Assembly: GCF_028372415.1 (NCBI RefSeq)
Contig: NC_092872.1
Coordinates: 90,936,575-91,000,574 of the forward strand
DNA from: Notamacropus eugenii
Taxonomy: Eukaryota; Chordata; Mammalia; Diprotodontia; Macropodidae
Length of the DNA stretch: 64,000 nucleotides
Direction of reading: 5' to 3'
The position numbers and the translations under genes are program-made. Positions 40,490 through 51,164 of the stretch are shown here, one piece after another (the stretch's first letter is position 1; every line of letters begins with the position of its first letter). A model generated the notes under the pieces. That model saw only the letters and a program-made list of their open reading frames with translations. It was not told the DNA's origin and made no database searches.

Positions 40490-40690
40490 GTGCAGTGTTT
40501 TGGTGGAGAGAACACTTGCATCTGGAGTTAGAGGCCATAGATTTGAATCCTGGCTTTTGTTTCTTCCTGTTTGGCCTTGGACAGATCACTTACCACCTCC
40601 CTGGGTCTTAGTTTCCCCATCTATAAAATGAAAGGATTAGACTAAATGAATTCTAAGGTATCTTTTGGTTCTAAATCTATAATTCTATGT
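40490..40690 (+). mobile_element. MIR-type SINE
   Basis: Has acttgcatctggagttagag, ggccttggacagatcactta, agtttccccatctataaaat and a poly-T at 40691-40704 beyond its end. Confidence 0.75.
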
Positions 40691-42365
40691 CTTTTTTTTT
40701 TTTTAGTCTTGATCCTTGCCTTAAATTCTATGCTTTTGGAAAACAACTTACTTACTCCTGCTCATGAGGTTAGCCTTGAAAGCTATTGGCAATACCAGTC
40801 TCTTTTCAGGGAAATTCAGCCAGTGAGGGCTTAGGGTTTTCATTTTCCTCCAAAGAATCTTGATTCTGCTAAATGCCTTGCCTACTGAAGGGTAAGGCAG
40901 CTCCCCCACCCCAGCCCCCACAAGTATACCCAGAGTTATATTTTCTGACTTGATTTCTGTGAATTTGGGAGTCCTTAAGTGCAAGGGAAATGCTGCAGAA
41001 TTGAGGAAGTATGCTACTAATCTGGCCCCAAACTAACTATTCATCACTGATGAAATGCAGTGAATCTCTCCCTCCTGGGGAGTTCCACAGAATTATGTGG
41101 CCCTTCGTTTGTCTTGCTTTGATGACACCATAGTGATTTTTCTTGACAAAGAAGTGGAATTTTTTCTTATTGGATTTCCAAGGCCTTGACAGAAACTGAA
41201 ATCCCATGCAAACATTTTTGTTAAACTGCCACCAGAGCCAGAGTGGGTACTTTCACAGTATTTTCTTGGAGTTGTCACTGGGGGGGGTTGGGGTGGATAT
41301 GGGGGCTGGGGGGGTGGGGGCTTCCAGTGCTGAGAGGATATGGAGGAAGTTAGCCTCTCCCAAGTCTCTTATGCAGAGAGCCCTGTATACCCTGCGTGAA
41401 ATACTTCAGACCCTCTCTTCTGGTGATCTAACCCAACATTGTAAGGTAAACACACAGGGATGCAAGAAAAATCCATGCAGCTGCTTTACTGGAAATCAGA
41501 AGGCTGAAGGCTATTTCTGGTCCAGTGTCTCTGAATGGTAGTTACGCTAGCAGTGTGAGAGGCTGGTCTGAAGGGCTGCACTGTACAGGGTGTGGAGTGA
41601 AAGAAATACTATTGATTTTGATCTCAGAGAGTTACTGAAAACCAAAAGGAAGAGGGGAGCAAGAGGGGAGGGGTGTATTTCCAGGTAGAGTAAAACTGAG
41701 ATAAGATGACTGCAGCCTGGGGAAGGGGGGGAGAGGAAGAGGGCAGCCTTGTTCTCTGACTGTCTTCAAAACTTTTCTAATTGGGCACTAGCAAACTTCG
41801 GGGAAGTAGCTGAGTTTGTTTTCCAGGAAGAGATAATGAATGCTGAAACCTTTTTCTTGTGGGTTGCTTTCATCACATGGCTTTTAAAGTAGACGTCAGG
41901 CAGTCTTCGCTTCGTGTTAAAGCAAAGTCTTGGTAACCAGCCACTCCCTTTGAACTCCACAAGCTCAGAGAAGGGTCTCACAGTGACAGCTGCTCCCCAC
42001 TCCCACCTGGAAGGGGCCCTCAGCTGCCCCACTATGGCAGGCATCTTGAGAGGAGTTTTAATAGGTTTCTTTAGGTTTTCTCTACTTAGAACTCAGCCTC
42101 AGAAGTTCTATAGAAGACCTCTCACCAGTGGGAAGGTGGCAGAACATTTCTTCCAATGTGGCTACCCCACAACAAAAGATGAGAATGATACAGATGACTG
42201 AAATTACGGTCACAGGGAACTGCACTGGTGGGTCATTAGGAGTCAAAGAAATCACTGGCTCGTATCACGTGAAAATTCTGCCACATACAAGACATCTGAT
42301 ACCGAGAGAAAAGAAAATTCACCTTCCTTCAAAAAAAATTAAGTTTAATGGATCATTAATTGGTC
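40691..42365. other. Long repeat-poor tract, candidate conserved sequence
   Basis: About 1.7 kb without a recognised transposon, among the longest such tracts here. It contains a G-rich run at 41280-41320 and purine-rich sequence near 41645-41740. Short frames lie on both strands (up to 111 codons at 41206-41541 and 95 codons at 41914-42201). None has a recognised domain. If the window holds a regulatory element or a missed exon, this is a leading candidate. Confidence 0.35.
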
Positions 42366-42369
42366 TTCT

Positions 42370-42755
42370 GAAGAGTTTAGAATCACATATCATCAAAAAT
42401 TAGAGGCTGAAAGGGACTTTAGAGGTCATTTAATCCCTTTCATTTTACAGATGAAGAAACTGAATTTCCAAGTGATTGTAGGATCATGGATTTTGAGTGG
42501 AAGGACATGCAAGGGTGGTCTAGTCCAATCTCTTCACTGTACAGATAAGAAAATTGAGGCCTAGGGAGTTAAGTGACTTGTCCATAGGGAGGATCACAAG
42601 ATTATAGATCCATAGAGATCTTTTTAGTCCAAACATCTTACAGATGAGGAAATTGAGGCCTAGGGAGGTTTAGTGATTTGCCCGAGGTCATGTAGGTAAT
42701 GTCAGCAAGTAGGTTTCTGAATCCAGCTCCTATGACTTGAGAATCAGTGCTTTTT
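42370..42755 (-). repeat. Head-to-tail trimer of a MIR/CR1-like repeat
   Basis: Three successive units carry the same order of blocks. Unit 1 (about 42370-42478) has gaaagggactttagaggtca then acagatgaagaaactgaatt. Unit 2 (42479-42589) has aggatcatggattttgagtg then acagataagaaaattgaggc. Unit 3 (42590-42755) has aggatcacaagattatagat then acagatgaggaaattgaggc. Unit length is about 110 bases, and the last unit continues into the MIR-like 3' part. Such repeats are normally single. Confidence 0.75.
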
Positions 42756-42759
42756 CATG

Positions 42760-42995
42760 GGCAGCTAGGTGGTGCAGCCAGGCCTGGATTCAAGAAGACT
42801 CATCTTCTTGAGTTCAAATCTGGCTTTAGATACTTACTGTGTGACTCTGGACAAGTCACTTAACCCTGTTTGCCTCAGTTTCCTCATCTGTAAATGTACT
42901 GGAGAAGGAAATGGCAAACCATTGCAGTCTCTTTGCCAAGAAAATCCCAAATGGGGTCACAAAGAATTGGACACAATTGAAATGATGATGACACT
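42760..42995 (+). mobile_element. SINE1-type SINE
   Basis: Head gggcagctaggtggtgcagc, then actgtgtgactctggacaag, cagtttcctcatctgtaaat, ccaagaaaatcccaaatggg and the RTE-like tail aaagaattggacacaattga. It contains a small perfect hairpin, caagaaga ctca tcttcttg. Confidence 0.9.
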
Positions 42996-43084
42996 TCTAA
43001 TTTCCCATCCCATGCTCTTTCTACTAAAAATACTTTCAGATCTTTTTTTTCCATTTTTTTGCACTAGCCCTGAGTAGAAAAAAA

Positions 43085-43430
43085 AGGTAGGAATCATAAA
43101 ATCTTTGATTTGAAAGAGATCTTACAACAGGTCTCCTTCAATGCAGAAATCCCCCTCTTGTCTACCCCTGGGAGATAGCCATCCAGTTCACTCCTTTTTG
43201 AACTGTTTTTTTTGGGGGGGAGGGGGGAGAAGAGAAGGCAATGCAGTTGGGCTTAGGTGATTGCCCAAGGTCACACAGCTAGCAAGTGTCTAAGGTAAAA
43301 TTTGAACTCAGGTTCTCCTGACTCCAAGGTCACTTAGGTGCCCCTAATTCACTGCTTTTGAGGGAATCCATTCCATCACTGGATTTGAATTGCTGGGAAG
43401 CCCTCACACATCCTGAAGTGGGCAGACTCC
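43085..43430 (-). mobile_element. CR1-derived repeat split by an antisense SINE
   Basis: 43085-43205 reads aatctttgatttgaaagaga, then aatgcagaaatccccctctt and gagatagccatccagttcac. 43340-43430 continues with gggaatccattccatcactg and tgctgggaagccctcacac. The insert between is listed separately. Confidence 0.55.
43206..43339 (-). mobile_element. SINE with G/T-rich (reversed C/A) end, antisense
   Basis: Starts with ttttttttgggggggagggg, then attgcccaaggtcacacagc, tttgaactcaggttctcctg and aaggtcacttaggtgcccct. The subtype matches 17325-17495, whose plus-strand end is C/A-rich. Confidence 0.75.
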
Positions 43431-43439
43431 GTACAACTT

Positions 43440-43630
43440 AAGATCGTTGATCCAAAGCTGAAGGATTCTCAGAGACCATCTAGTCCAAACAAACTCATTT
43501 TACAGGTGAGGAAACTGAGGCAAGCAAAGGCAAGTTAAGCATTCTGATCAAGGCAACACGGGGGCTAAGTATCAGAGGCAGGCTTTGAACCCAGGTCATC
43601 TGTCTCCAAAGACACCGGTCTTTCCATTGT
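43440..43630 (-). mobile_element. MIR/CR1-like short repeat, antisense
   Basis: Shows agctgaaggattctcagaga, then catctagtccaaacaaactc, tttacaggtgaggaaactga and gctttgaacccaggtcatct. Confidence 0.65.
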
Positions 43631-43841
43631 CTCTTCCTATGCTAAAAACAGCCACCATGTTCCCCCTAAGATTTCTCTTTTCTATGCTAATCTTCCTTGG
43701 TTCCTTCAATCAATCATCATAGAAGGCAATGTAGGATTTATCCCAGCTCCGACAATCCATGATAGAAGCAGGATTAGAACTTTGGTTGGTTATAGTTCTT
43801 ATTCCTTTCTCCTCCTCTGCCTCAATTCCCATTCATCTAAC

Positions 43842-44045
43842 CAGGGGTGGGGGACTTGCAACCTCAAGGTCACCTATGGCTTTCTAGGTCTTTGGGTATG
43901 GCCTTTTGACTGAGTCCAAGTTTTACAGAACATATCCTTTTATTAAGGGGCTTTGTTCTGTGAAGTTTGGATTCAGTCAAAGGGCCACACTTGAGGTCCT
44001 ACAGGGCCACATGTGGCCTCAAGGCCCTAGGTTCCCCACTCCTAG
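43842..44045. mobile_element. Palindromic MITE, copy 2
   Basis: Begins caggggtgggggacttgcaa and ends aggttccccactcctag. The arms are ctatggctttctaggtcttt and acttgaggtcctacagggcc. The centre is tccttttattaagggg followed by ctttgttctgtgaagtttgg. This is the longest of the uninterrupted copies. Confidence 0.85.
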
Positions 44046-44204
44046 ACTAGATTCTTATCTTCTAGAGGTAAGATAATTACTTTGTATTCTCACTGTCCTG
44101 AATCAAGCCTAATTTGGAGAAGCTCACACAAGTTTAAACATTTACCTCATTTTCTTCAATGCTTCTCCAAGCTCTGGTTCTGTTTCCTTTCCTTTCTTAC
44201 TGGT

Positions 44205-44400
44205 GTCAACAAGAGACAGTGTGTCAGAAGGTCTTGGACTTTGAGTCAGGAAGACCTGGATTTGACCCCAACTTACTTTTTGGGTGACTCTGGGCAAGTC
44301 ACTTAACTTCTCGGGGCCTGAGTTTTCTCATCAGTAAATTGGGGAGAAGCAGCTGGATTCAAATAACTTCTAAAGGTTCCTTTCATCTTTAAATCTCTGA
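44205..44400 (+). mobile_element. MIR-type SINE
   Basis: Has cttggactttgagtcaggaa, gtgactctgggcaagtcact, ttctcatcagtaaattgggg and aaaggttcctttcatcttta. Confidence 0.8.
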
Positions 44401-44449
44401 GCAGGAGCTCTAGCATGCAGTCGTTTGCCATACCAATCCAAATGCCTAT

Positions 44450-44510
44450 GCCAGGTCTTGTACATAACAAGCACTCAATAAATGCTTGTTGACCGACTGA
44501 TTGATTGTCC
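44450..44510 (+). mobile_element. L2 3' terminus, very short
   Basis: Shows aacaagcactcaataaatgc, then ttgttgaccgactgattg. Confidence 0.7.
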
Positions 44511-44915
44511 TAGCAACTATGGGGAATAAATAAATAAATAAAGACTCATTCTCTGTCTTCAGAGAACTTAGAATCAAATAAAATTATTATAACCATCACA
44601 ATGAACCTGGTGCCTTGGGCCGAAGAGAACCATTTAAAACTAGGGGTAGCTTCTGAGGCCCCTTAGTCTGTGACTTTATCATCATCTAGAACTGTAACTA
44701 GGTCAGGGATATTGGACTTTGTCTCAAGGTGTGAAATACAGAAGGTTAGAGTCACAGACAGAACCATCCGGAGCTCCTTCCCTCCCCGCAATGGTGTTAA
44801 CCTTATCTGGGGATGCATTTCCTTTCCTGACCCTCTCTTCCTCCCCAGTAGCCACCAACCCTCAACAGCCTCGAAATCTTGAGGTATCCTGAGATATTAT
44901 TATCTTATATTATAC

Positions 44916-44917
<2 letters not shown>

Positions 44918-44957
<40 letters not shown>

Positions 44958-44968
44958 ACACACACACT
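44918..44968. repeat. (CA)n microsatellite
   Basis: A CA run with one internal T, followed by a CT-rich stretch to 44998. A standard dinucleotide microsatellite. Confidence 0.97.
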
Positions 44969-45009
44969 CTCCCTCTCTCTCTTTCTCCCTCTTTTCTCAG
45001 GTATAAACA

Positions 45010-45305
45010 TTGGTAGTTCCAGATCTCCTACTATCTCAACCCATCAAACTGTGGTCCCTGGGAATTCTGGTCACTTTTCTCCCTTTCAGCTTTAGGTGTC
45101 AGAGACAAATTGCTGGTCGGTCTTCTAACACCATCAACTAAGTGCCACTCTCGTTGAGGGTGAGTAGATTCCACCCTATTGTGGCCTCTGGGTCTTTTGG
45201 TAGTTTTCCAAGTTATTCCAGTCAAAATCTAGGAGTTTTCCCACAGTCTATCCCTGTCAGGTCTGCCTGACCTTAATCAGAAAACAAACATGGTAGCAGG
45301 AAATA
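45010..45305. other. No recognised feature
   Basis: Unassigned sequence. A 64-codon minus-strand frame at 45031-45225 shows no motif. Confidence 0.3.
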
Positions 45306-45309
45306 ATGA

Positions 45310-45490
45310 TCATATCACTTAACCCAGAAATCTAACTGCTAGACATATACCTCAAGAAGGTTAAAAAAAAACTGAAAGAAAAGTACAATATACACTAAAA
45401 TATTCATAGAAAAATTTTTTTGTGGTAACAAAGAACTAGAAATTTATCCATCAATCAAGGAATGGCTAAACAAGTTGTGGTACACAAATT
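45310..45490 (+). mobile_element. L1 ORF2 terminal fragment
   Basis: Has cacttaacccagaaatctaa, then acctcaagaaggttaaaaaa and catcaatcaaggaatggcta, then acaagttgtggtacaca. Confidence 0.7.
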
Positions 45491-45629
45491 CTCCTATTCA
45501 CGTCTCCTTCCCTACAAGATGGGCTAGTTTTCAATACATTTAAAGAGAAGAAAAGGGGGAAAAGGAGAGAGGCACAGGGGAGGCAGTACAGTGAGAAAGC
45601 CAGAGAAGAAGAAGAGAAAGAAGGAAGAT

Positions 45630-45885
45630 AAATAATGATACCTAGCATTTACATAGCATTTTTTAGACTTGCAAAACACTTTACAAATGTGACTTCATTT
45701 GCTCCACACAAGGATTTTGTGAGATAGGTACTACTATTATCCACATTTTACTGAGGCTGAGAGATTAACTGACTTGCCCAGGATCATACAGTTAGAATTC
45801 TGAGACAGGATTTGAATTTAGGTCTTTGTGAGTCTTTATAACTCCACGTCAAACATTATTCTCTGTACCATCTAATCATTGGCGT
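45630..45885 (-). mobile_element. MIR/THER1 SINE, antisense
   Basis: Reversed order complete: cctagcatttacatagcatt, acttcatttgctccacacaa, tccacattttactgaggctg, cttgcccaggatcatacagt and the reversed head ctctgtaccatctaatc. Confidence 0.8.
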
Positions 45886-45889
45886 GCCA

Positions 45890-46428
45890 ACATAAAATTC
45901 TGAAATGAAAATTTCCTCTTAAAAGTAAACACTTAGGTCCTGTTTCACTGCATCAAAAAAAAAAATTTTTTTTTGCCAGTTCCAAAGAGAGAATCACAAC
46001 AATGCATTAAAAGCTGTGGGGAGGTTTCATCACCACCGACTCTCATCATTCAAGGTTAACAATTTCCTTCCTCTCCCATTTAGGGAGCAGAAATCACCCT
46101 TTCAATTTGCTCACACTAAACTTCAGTCCTCTAGTCAAAACAATGGAGCTCCTCTCTCTAGGAATGATTCAAAAATGCTGATCTGCCAAGGCTGGCTAAA
46201 TACAAGTCAGCCTTTCCTAGGAATCCAAAGTCAGCCGGTGATGGGCATGGGCAGACAGACACGCAAGAGATCAGCTAGTGGGTGTACAGGAAACGTAGCA
46301 ACCGCTACATTATGTTTCTAATGCTACCGTGTTAGCTTTTCCAGGTCCCAGGGAGAAGAGAATTTAAATGTGTTGACAGAGCTGGTGATGCTCCTGGAGT
46401 CTATGGCCCTGACGCTTGCCAACTCACA
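45890..46428. other. Repeat-poor tract
   Basis: About 540 bases. A 101-codon plus-strand frame at 46016-46321 begins from an ATG but has no recognised motif. Confidence 0.35.
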
Positions 46429-46429
46429 T

Positions 46430-46560
46430 CAGCGGGGAAGTCATTACTTCTCTGAGACTCATTTTTCTCACCTGTAAAATGGAGAGAAGAATATCTGCTC
46501 TACTTATCTAGCAGAGTTGTTGGGAGAAAGTCATTTTATATGCCTCAAATGTAAACTTTT
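46430..46560 (+). mobile_element. MIR-type SINE, middle and tail
   Basis: Shows cattacttctctgagactca, ttttctcacctgtaaaatgg and gcagagttgttgggagaaag. Confidence 0.7.
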
Positions 46561-46739
46561 GATCTCAATGGAAAAGGGAGATGACAGAAAGAAGGATGAA
46601 ATGAAATGAAATGTCACTAGTAGATATGGGGTAGGTTCAAAGAAATGTCCTGATCTGGCAAAAAAAAAAAAATATGTGCAGACTGGAGGGTATAGAATCT
46701 GTCTGCACAACTAAACTCCCAATAGGGAAAAAAAAACAC

Positions 46740-47380
46740 CCTGGAAATGCAGAGGGTCCCCACTGAATGGGGAGTGGTTGAACAAACTGTGGCATGTGAA
46801 TATAATAGAATATTATTGCACTTTCAGAAATGACCATTATGAGGACACCAGAAAAAAAAGGGCAGATTTTTATGAACTGATGCATAGCAAAGTAAGCAGA
46901 ACCAAGAGAACTTTATATACAGAATAATAATGCAAGTGAAAAAGAAATACTAACCAAAAGCTGGACTCTGAGTAATTGTAATAACCCGTCTTTCTTCCAG
47001 AGACCAGAAAATGGGATGCACCTTTCTCCTTTACATAAACCAGGGGTGGGAACCTGTGGCCTTGAGGCCACATGTGGCTCTCTAGGTCCTTTGACCAAAT
47101 CACAGAAATTTGGATTCTGTCAAAGGGCCACACTTAAGGACCTAGAGGACCACATGTGGCCTTCAAGGGTGCAGGTTCCCACCCCTGGTACAGAATATTA
47201 TATACACCATCAGATGAGGTGACCCTATCAGTTGGTTTTGTTTAACTGGTTGTCTTTGTTTCACAGCAAGGATTAATGGAGGGGGCAGGGATAGGACAGG
47301 GAAATGTATATGTAGAAATTACTGTCAGGTAAAAAACAAAAGATTTCAATAAAACCTTTTTTTTTTTTTTAAACTTCAAA
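46740..47380 (+). mobile_element. L1 3' end split by a MITE
   Basis: The left part (46740-47035) has aatggggagtggttgaacaa, tatgaactgatgcatagcaa and cccgtctttcttccagagac. The right part (47190-47380) has atacaccatcagatgaggtg, gttttgtttaactggttgtc and a 14-base T/A-rich end. The second L1 copy at 47.5-47.8 kb carries the same 3'UTR without an insert, so the MITE is later than the L1. Confidence 0.75.
47041..47187. mobile_element. Palindromic MITE, copy 3, inside L1
   Basis: Ends caggggtgggaacctgtggc and gcaggttcccacccctg. The arms are ccttgaggccacatgtggct and aggaccacatgtggccttca, inverted. The small centre is deleted relative to copies 2 and 5 (no ttttattaagg block). Confidence 0.9.
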
Positions 47381-47451
47381 ATCTTGATTCCTCTCATTCT
47401 TGGATGTAAAATTTTTGTTTCTATGAACAAGTCTTCAGTGACTCAAATTCA

Positions 47452-47868
47452 AGCTCCATGTCTGATGTTACCCATCTGGGCCTCAATTTCTATATCTCTA
47501 AAATGAGGCATCTGGGAAGTTGAACACTATATAATTTTAATGACCCATCTTTGCCCCAGAGGAAGGCTGAGGAAATGGACCTCCGTCCTTTTATTGTAGA
47601 AGGGGAGGAGGGGTGTCTACAGGGTTGGAATGTCACATTGCTGTCAGATGAAAGCAAAGTATCAGGTGGCTTTGTTTAACTTTTTCTCTGTGACAGAGAA
47701 GTTTAAGGGGTGTGTGTGTAGGGGGAGACATATCCAGAAAGACTGTGATCTAGAAACAAAAGGCACTAAAAAACCTTTAAAAAAATGAAAATAAAATAAA
47801 TAGCGAGTTGGACCAAACGATCTCTTTAACGTTCTCTTGCAGCAGCTCTAAATGCTATGATCCTATGA
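47452..47868 (+). mobile_element. MIR-type SINE split by an L1 3' fragment
   Basis: 47452-47528 has ctgggcctcaatttctatat and taaaatgaggcatctgggaa. 47803-47868 has gcgagttggaccaaacgatc and tctctttaacgttctcttgc. These are consecutive in MIR-type SINEs. Confidence 0.65.
47529..47802 (+). mobile_element. L1 3'UTR fragment, nested in MIR
   Basis: Reads taatgacccatctttgcccc, then tcagatgaaagcaaagtatc, ggctttgtttaactttttct and an A-rich end. Same L1 subfamily as 46740-47380. Confidence 0.7.
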
Positions 47869-47869
47869 G

Positions 47870-48450
47870 GCTACTATGACTCGGTGAGCTCAGTAAAGCC
47901 TTTGGGACGCCAAGTAGGCCAAAGTCACAGGCTCCATCCTATTGTGACTCAGTCGGCTCCACCAATTTCTTCAGGCCTGAGCCACAGAAATCAAAGCAGT
48001 CTTTCCAACAAAAGACATTGGGGTCAAATTCACACCATGGGTCAGGGATGGCACTGGGTGAGAGTGTGTGCAAACCCATTCCTGCTGCTAGAAAAACAAT
48101 GTAAATTCCACAAGTTAGCAATGGTTGCTCACCAGGAAGGTTACCTTCGTATGGTAAAGACAGAAAGGTTACTGGTTTTTTCCAAGGCTGGCCTAAACTT
48201 GTGCTTAGAACCCTAGAAACAGTCATTAAATAGGGCTGAGATTGACTAACCATTTCCTGCTCTGTCACTGAGATACCAGGAAAGCAGTTGTTCTTATCGG
48301 AGTTCTATCCCCACAGGAACCAACCAGTTCTGGACAGGATCTCTTCCAATGTTCTGTTTATTGTCAGTGTCTAGCCCAGCTGGGCAGATTGAGAAAGCAG
48401 TAGGGTAATCAGGGAAGCCAAAATCTTGAATGATTGAGAACTTTGATTCA
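47870..48450. other. Repeat-poor tract
   Basis: About 580 bases without recognised repeats. Opposed frames at 47884-48216 (110 codons, plus) and 47939-48268 (109 codons, minus) overlap almost fully. Neither has a recognised domain. Confidence 0.35.
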
Positions 48451-48454
48451 ATTC

Positions 48455-48570
48455 AGCCCACATTTTATTAAATGCCTACTATGTCCTGGACATAGCTAAG
48501 TATTGTGGATACAAATTTTTTAAAAAAATGAAAATAGTCCCAGCCCACAAGGAGCTCACATTGCACTGAA
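48455..48570 (-). mobile_element. L2 3' terminus, antisense
   Basis: Has cacattttattaaatgccta, then ctatgtcctggacatagcta and agcccacaaggagctcacat. Confidence 0.75.
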
Positions 48571-48890
48571 ATGCCAGATTTACCCCTTGGTTCAAATCTG
48601 TCCATGTCCCTGCATAGCAGGGTGGAACTGGAATGCAGCAAGATGGAATTTCCAGTGATTTGGGGATCTGCCGCAAAGAGCCTGGCTCAAGGAGCCCAGA
48701 AAACTTAAAGTACTATGCAAACATGAGGGACTGCTTTTTCATCACTCTTTTTCTGGTTACCATATTAAGAAGATGGGATATGAATGGGGAAGAGGGTAGT
48801 AAAAGGTCTATGTGATATATATCATATCTATATGACTGGAAGCCAGTCTAGTCTGTCTTCCTGCCTCCTGTCATGCCTGTATTTAACCAT
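48571..48890. other. No recognised feature
   Basis: Unassigned sequence with only short chance frames. Confidence 0.3.
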
Positions 48891-48894
48891 TCAT

Positions 48895-49095
48895 TGACCA
48901 TATTGTACTAAGGGAAAAGTGCTAATTCTGGAGTCAAAAGACCTGAGTTCAAATTCTGCCTCTAACTCTTCCTACATATGAGACCTTGGGCAAATAACTT
49001 CGCTCTGAGCCTGAGTTTCTAGGCCTCTATTTCCTCATCTGTAAAATGAAGTGGATTGGACATTGGGGTTCCATCTATCATTTATGATCCTTCAG
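48895..49095 (+). mobile_element. MIR-type SINE
   Basis: Shows tctggagtcaaaagacctga, atatgagaccttgggcaaat, ctatttcctcatctgtaaaa and the following ccatctatcatttatgatcc. Confidence 0.8.
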
Positions 49096-49204
49096 CATTT
49101 ATTCTATTTTTAGGACTCACATGGTAATAGGTTTCACTTCCTTTCTGAATAGACCTCATTTGGACACTGTGGCAGAATTGGTTTTGACAGCTTATTTTTA
49201 GGGT

Positions 49205-49445
49205 GTTGTTGTTCAGTTGTGTCTGACTCTTTGTGACCCTCTGGATGGTAGACACCAATATTGTCCATGGGGTTTAATGGGCAGTTGCTGTAGTGGTTTA
49301 CCATTTCCCTCTCCAGTGCATTAAGGCAAACAGAGGTTAAATCGCTTGCCCAGGGTCACATGGTAAGTGTTTGAAGTCAGATTTGAAGTTGAATCCTCTT
49401 GATTCCAGGCCCATTTCTGGATCCACTTCACCACCTGACTACCTG
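49205..49445 (-). mobile_element. SINE1-type SINE, antisense
   Basis: Begins gttgttgttcagttgtgtct, then gtagtggtttaccatttccc, ttgcccagggtcacatggta and the reversed head ccacttcaccacctgactac. A diverged copy with an altered ccttggatg-type block at 49240-49270. Confidence 0.8.
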
Positions 49446-49589
49446 CTGATGTTAACTGCAGCAACAAAACACTTAAGACTCCCCAGATCTTTAGGGCAGA
49501 GGAAACAAATATGGATGATCAGTCTTATGAGTGATCTTAGAATGTGAGAGGCTTAGAGATCACATAGTCCAAGACATTTCCTTATACAG

Positions 49590-49880
49590 ATCAGTCAATC
49601 AACAAGTATTTATTAAGCAATCGTGCCAAGTTCTGTGTTAAATGATGAGAATGAATCATTGACTTGCAAATACAAGGAAAAAAAAAGAGAGAAAGTTCTT
49701 GCCTTCAAGGGGCTAATATTCTAATGGGGGAAGGAAACAGATCACACATAAAAGGAAGTTGAAAAGGAGTGTGAGGAGGAGAAAAAGCAGAAGGTAGTTG
49801 GAGAACATCCTGGTGAGAAGCGAACAAGATGGTTGGCCTGGGCATCCTCCTTAAATGAGGATTTTGGAAAGGGTCATCTA
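49590..49880 (-). mobile_element. L2 3' region, antisense
   Basis: Shows tcaacaagtatttattaagc, then cttgccttcaaggggctaat and ggagaacatcctggtgagaa. Confidence 0.7.
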
Positions 49881-50009
49881 ATCAGAAAGAGGGTCAAGGG
49901 CAGAAAGTACTTCTGAGGTGTTGCAAAAGGAAAGTGATCTTCCAGAGCTGAAAAGGTTTCTGTGTCATAATGGAACAGTCCATAGTACAGCCTGGTGGGA
50001 AATGGTGAT

Positions 50010-50100
50010 ATCAAGAGACTTGCTCAAGGTCACGCATCCAGGTTATGACAGAGAAGGGAGTGGAGTCCAGATCTTCCAGTTCCAGATCACTGGTAGATCA
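50010..50100 (-). mobile_element. MIR-like fragment, antisense
   Basis: Has agagacttgctcaaggtcac, then agtggagtccagatcttcca. A short piece only. Confidence 0.5.
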
Positions 50101-50780
50101 GAAAGCATCCAGGATCCTTCTGTTCCTCAGCCTCTGCCTATGATCTTCATCAGCTAGGAGGTGGGAACTTTGTTGTGGTTTGAGACCAAAAACACTTGGC
50201 AGACTTGGAGCCTCTTCTCCCAAACCCAGCCCCAGCTTGGCAGGAAATAAAATATAGGAAGGAGTCTCCTCTTCCTGCTGATGCAAAGAAACTGTCCTGT
50301 TGAGCTTGCCTGGGATAAGGATTTAGAAACTTAACTGGGGGCACATGAAGGATATGAATGTGATAGTTCCAAGAAATATGGAACTTCTACAAATCTGCTC
50401 TCTCTGATGTTGGGAAGCCGGTCCCCAGCTAGCCTTGATAGCTTCCATCAATGCTCTTGTATCCTCATCAGCCTGGGAAGATGCATGCAGAAAGAAAGCT
50501 GTTTGTTGCCACAGAAGTTTTGTCAGCCTAGGTCATAAGGTCCTCAGGCTTGGGTGGAGATTGAGGGGAGAAGGAAGAGTAAAGTGTCAGCTTGTCTCTC
50601 AGGTCACTCTGTTTTCCTCCTCTTTCCTCAATATCACAGAATCTCCTAAACAAAGAGATCTCAAAGGTCATCTAATCAACAAGAGTCTGCTCTATACTAT
50701 CCCTGACCAGTGTTTCACTCATCCTTGGTATTCTTTAAGATTCAGCACAGGTTCTTCCTGCTACAGAAGGTCCATCCCAG
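50101..50780. other. Repeat-poor tract
   Basis: About 680 bases. A short CR1-like scrap lies near 50650-50690 (gagatctcaaaggtcatcta). The 122-codon plus-strand frame at 50435-50803 has no recognised motif and runs through that scrap into the following SINE. Confidence 0.35.
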
Positions 50781-50784
50781 CTGC

Positions 50785-51010
50785 TAGAGTCAGAAAGACC
50801 TGAGTTCAAATGTAGCTTCAGATACTTATTATAGTGTGACCCTGGGCAAGTCACTTAACTTCTGTTTGTCTCAGTTTCTTTTCTTTAAAATAAGGATAAT
50901 AATAGCTCCTACTTTCCAGGGTTGTTATGAGAAGCAAATAAGATAATAATAAAAAAGCACTAACCTCAGTGCCTGGCACGTAGTAAGCACTATTTAGATA
51001 TTTATTATTA
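50785..51010 (+). mobile_element. MIR/THER1-type SINE
   Basis: Shows gagtcagaaagacctgagtt, gtgtgaccctgggcaagtca, ggttgttatgagaagcaaat and the tail cagtgcctggcacgtagtaa. Near full length. Confidence 0.85.
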
Positions 51011-51034
51011 TTTTGATTGATATTATTATGTGTA

Positions 51035-51145
51035 ACCTACTATTTTTGCACGTCTTGTCTCCCCCAACAGAATGGAAGTTTCTTGAAGGCCGGGCTGTCT
51101 TTGTTTTTCCTCTATATCCCCAGTGCCCAGTATACAATGAATACT
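51035..51145 (+). mobile_element. L2 3' terminus
   Basis: Has ctcccccaacagaatggaag, tcttgaaggccgggctgtct and tatccccagtgcccagtata. Confidence 0.75.
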
Positions 51146-51164
51146 AAGTAGAAAGGAAAGAAGG

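Noticed and set aside
41914..42201. Coding exon from the 95-codon plus-strand frame
   Set aside because: No recognised domain or clear splice sites at both ends, and a minus-strand frame overlaps it. Kept only as part of the repeat-free island.
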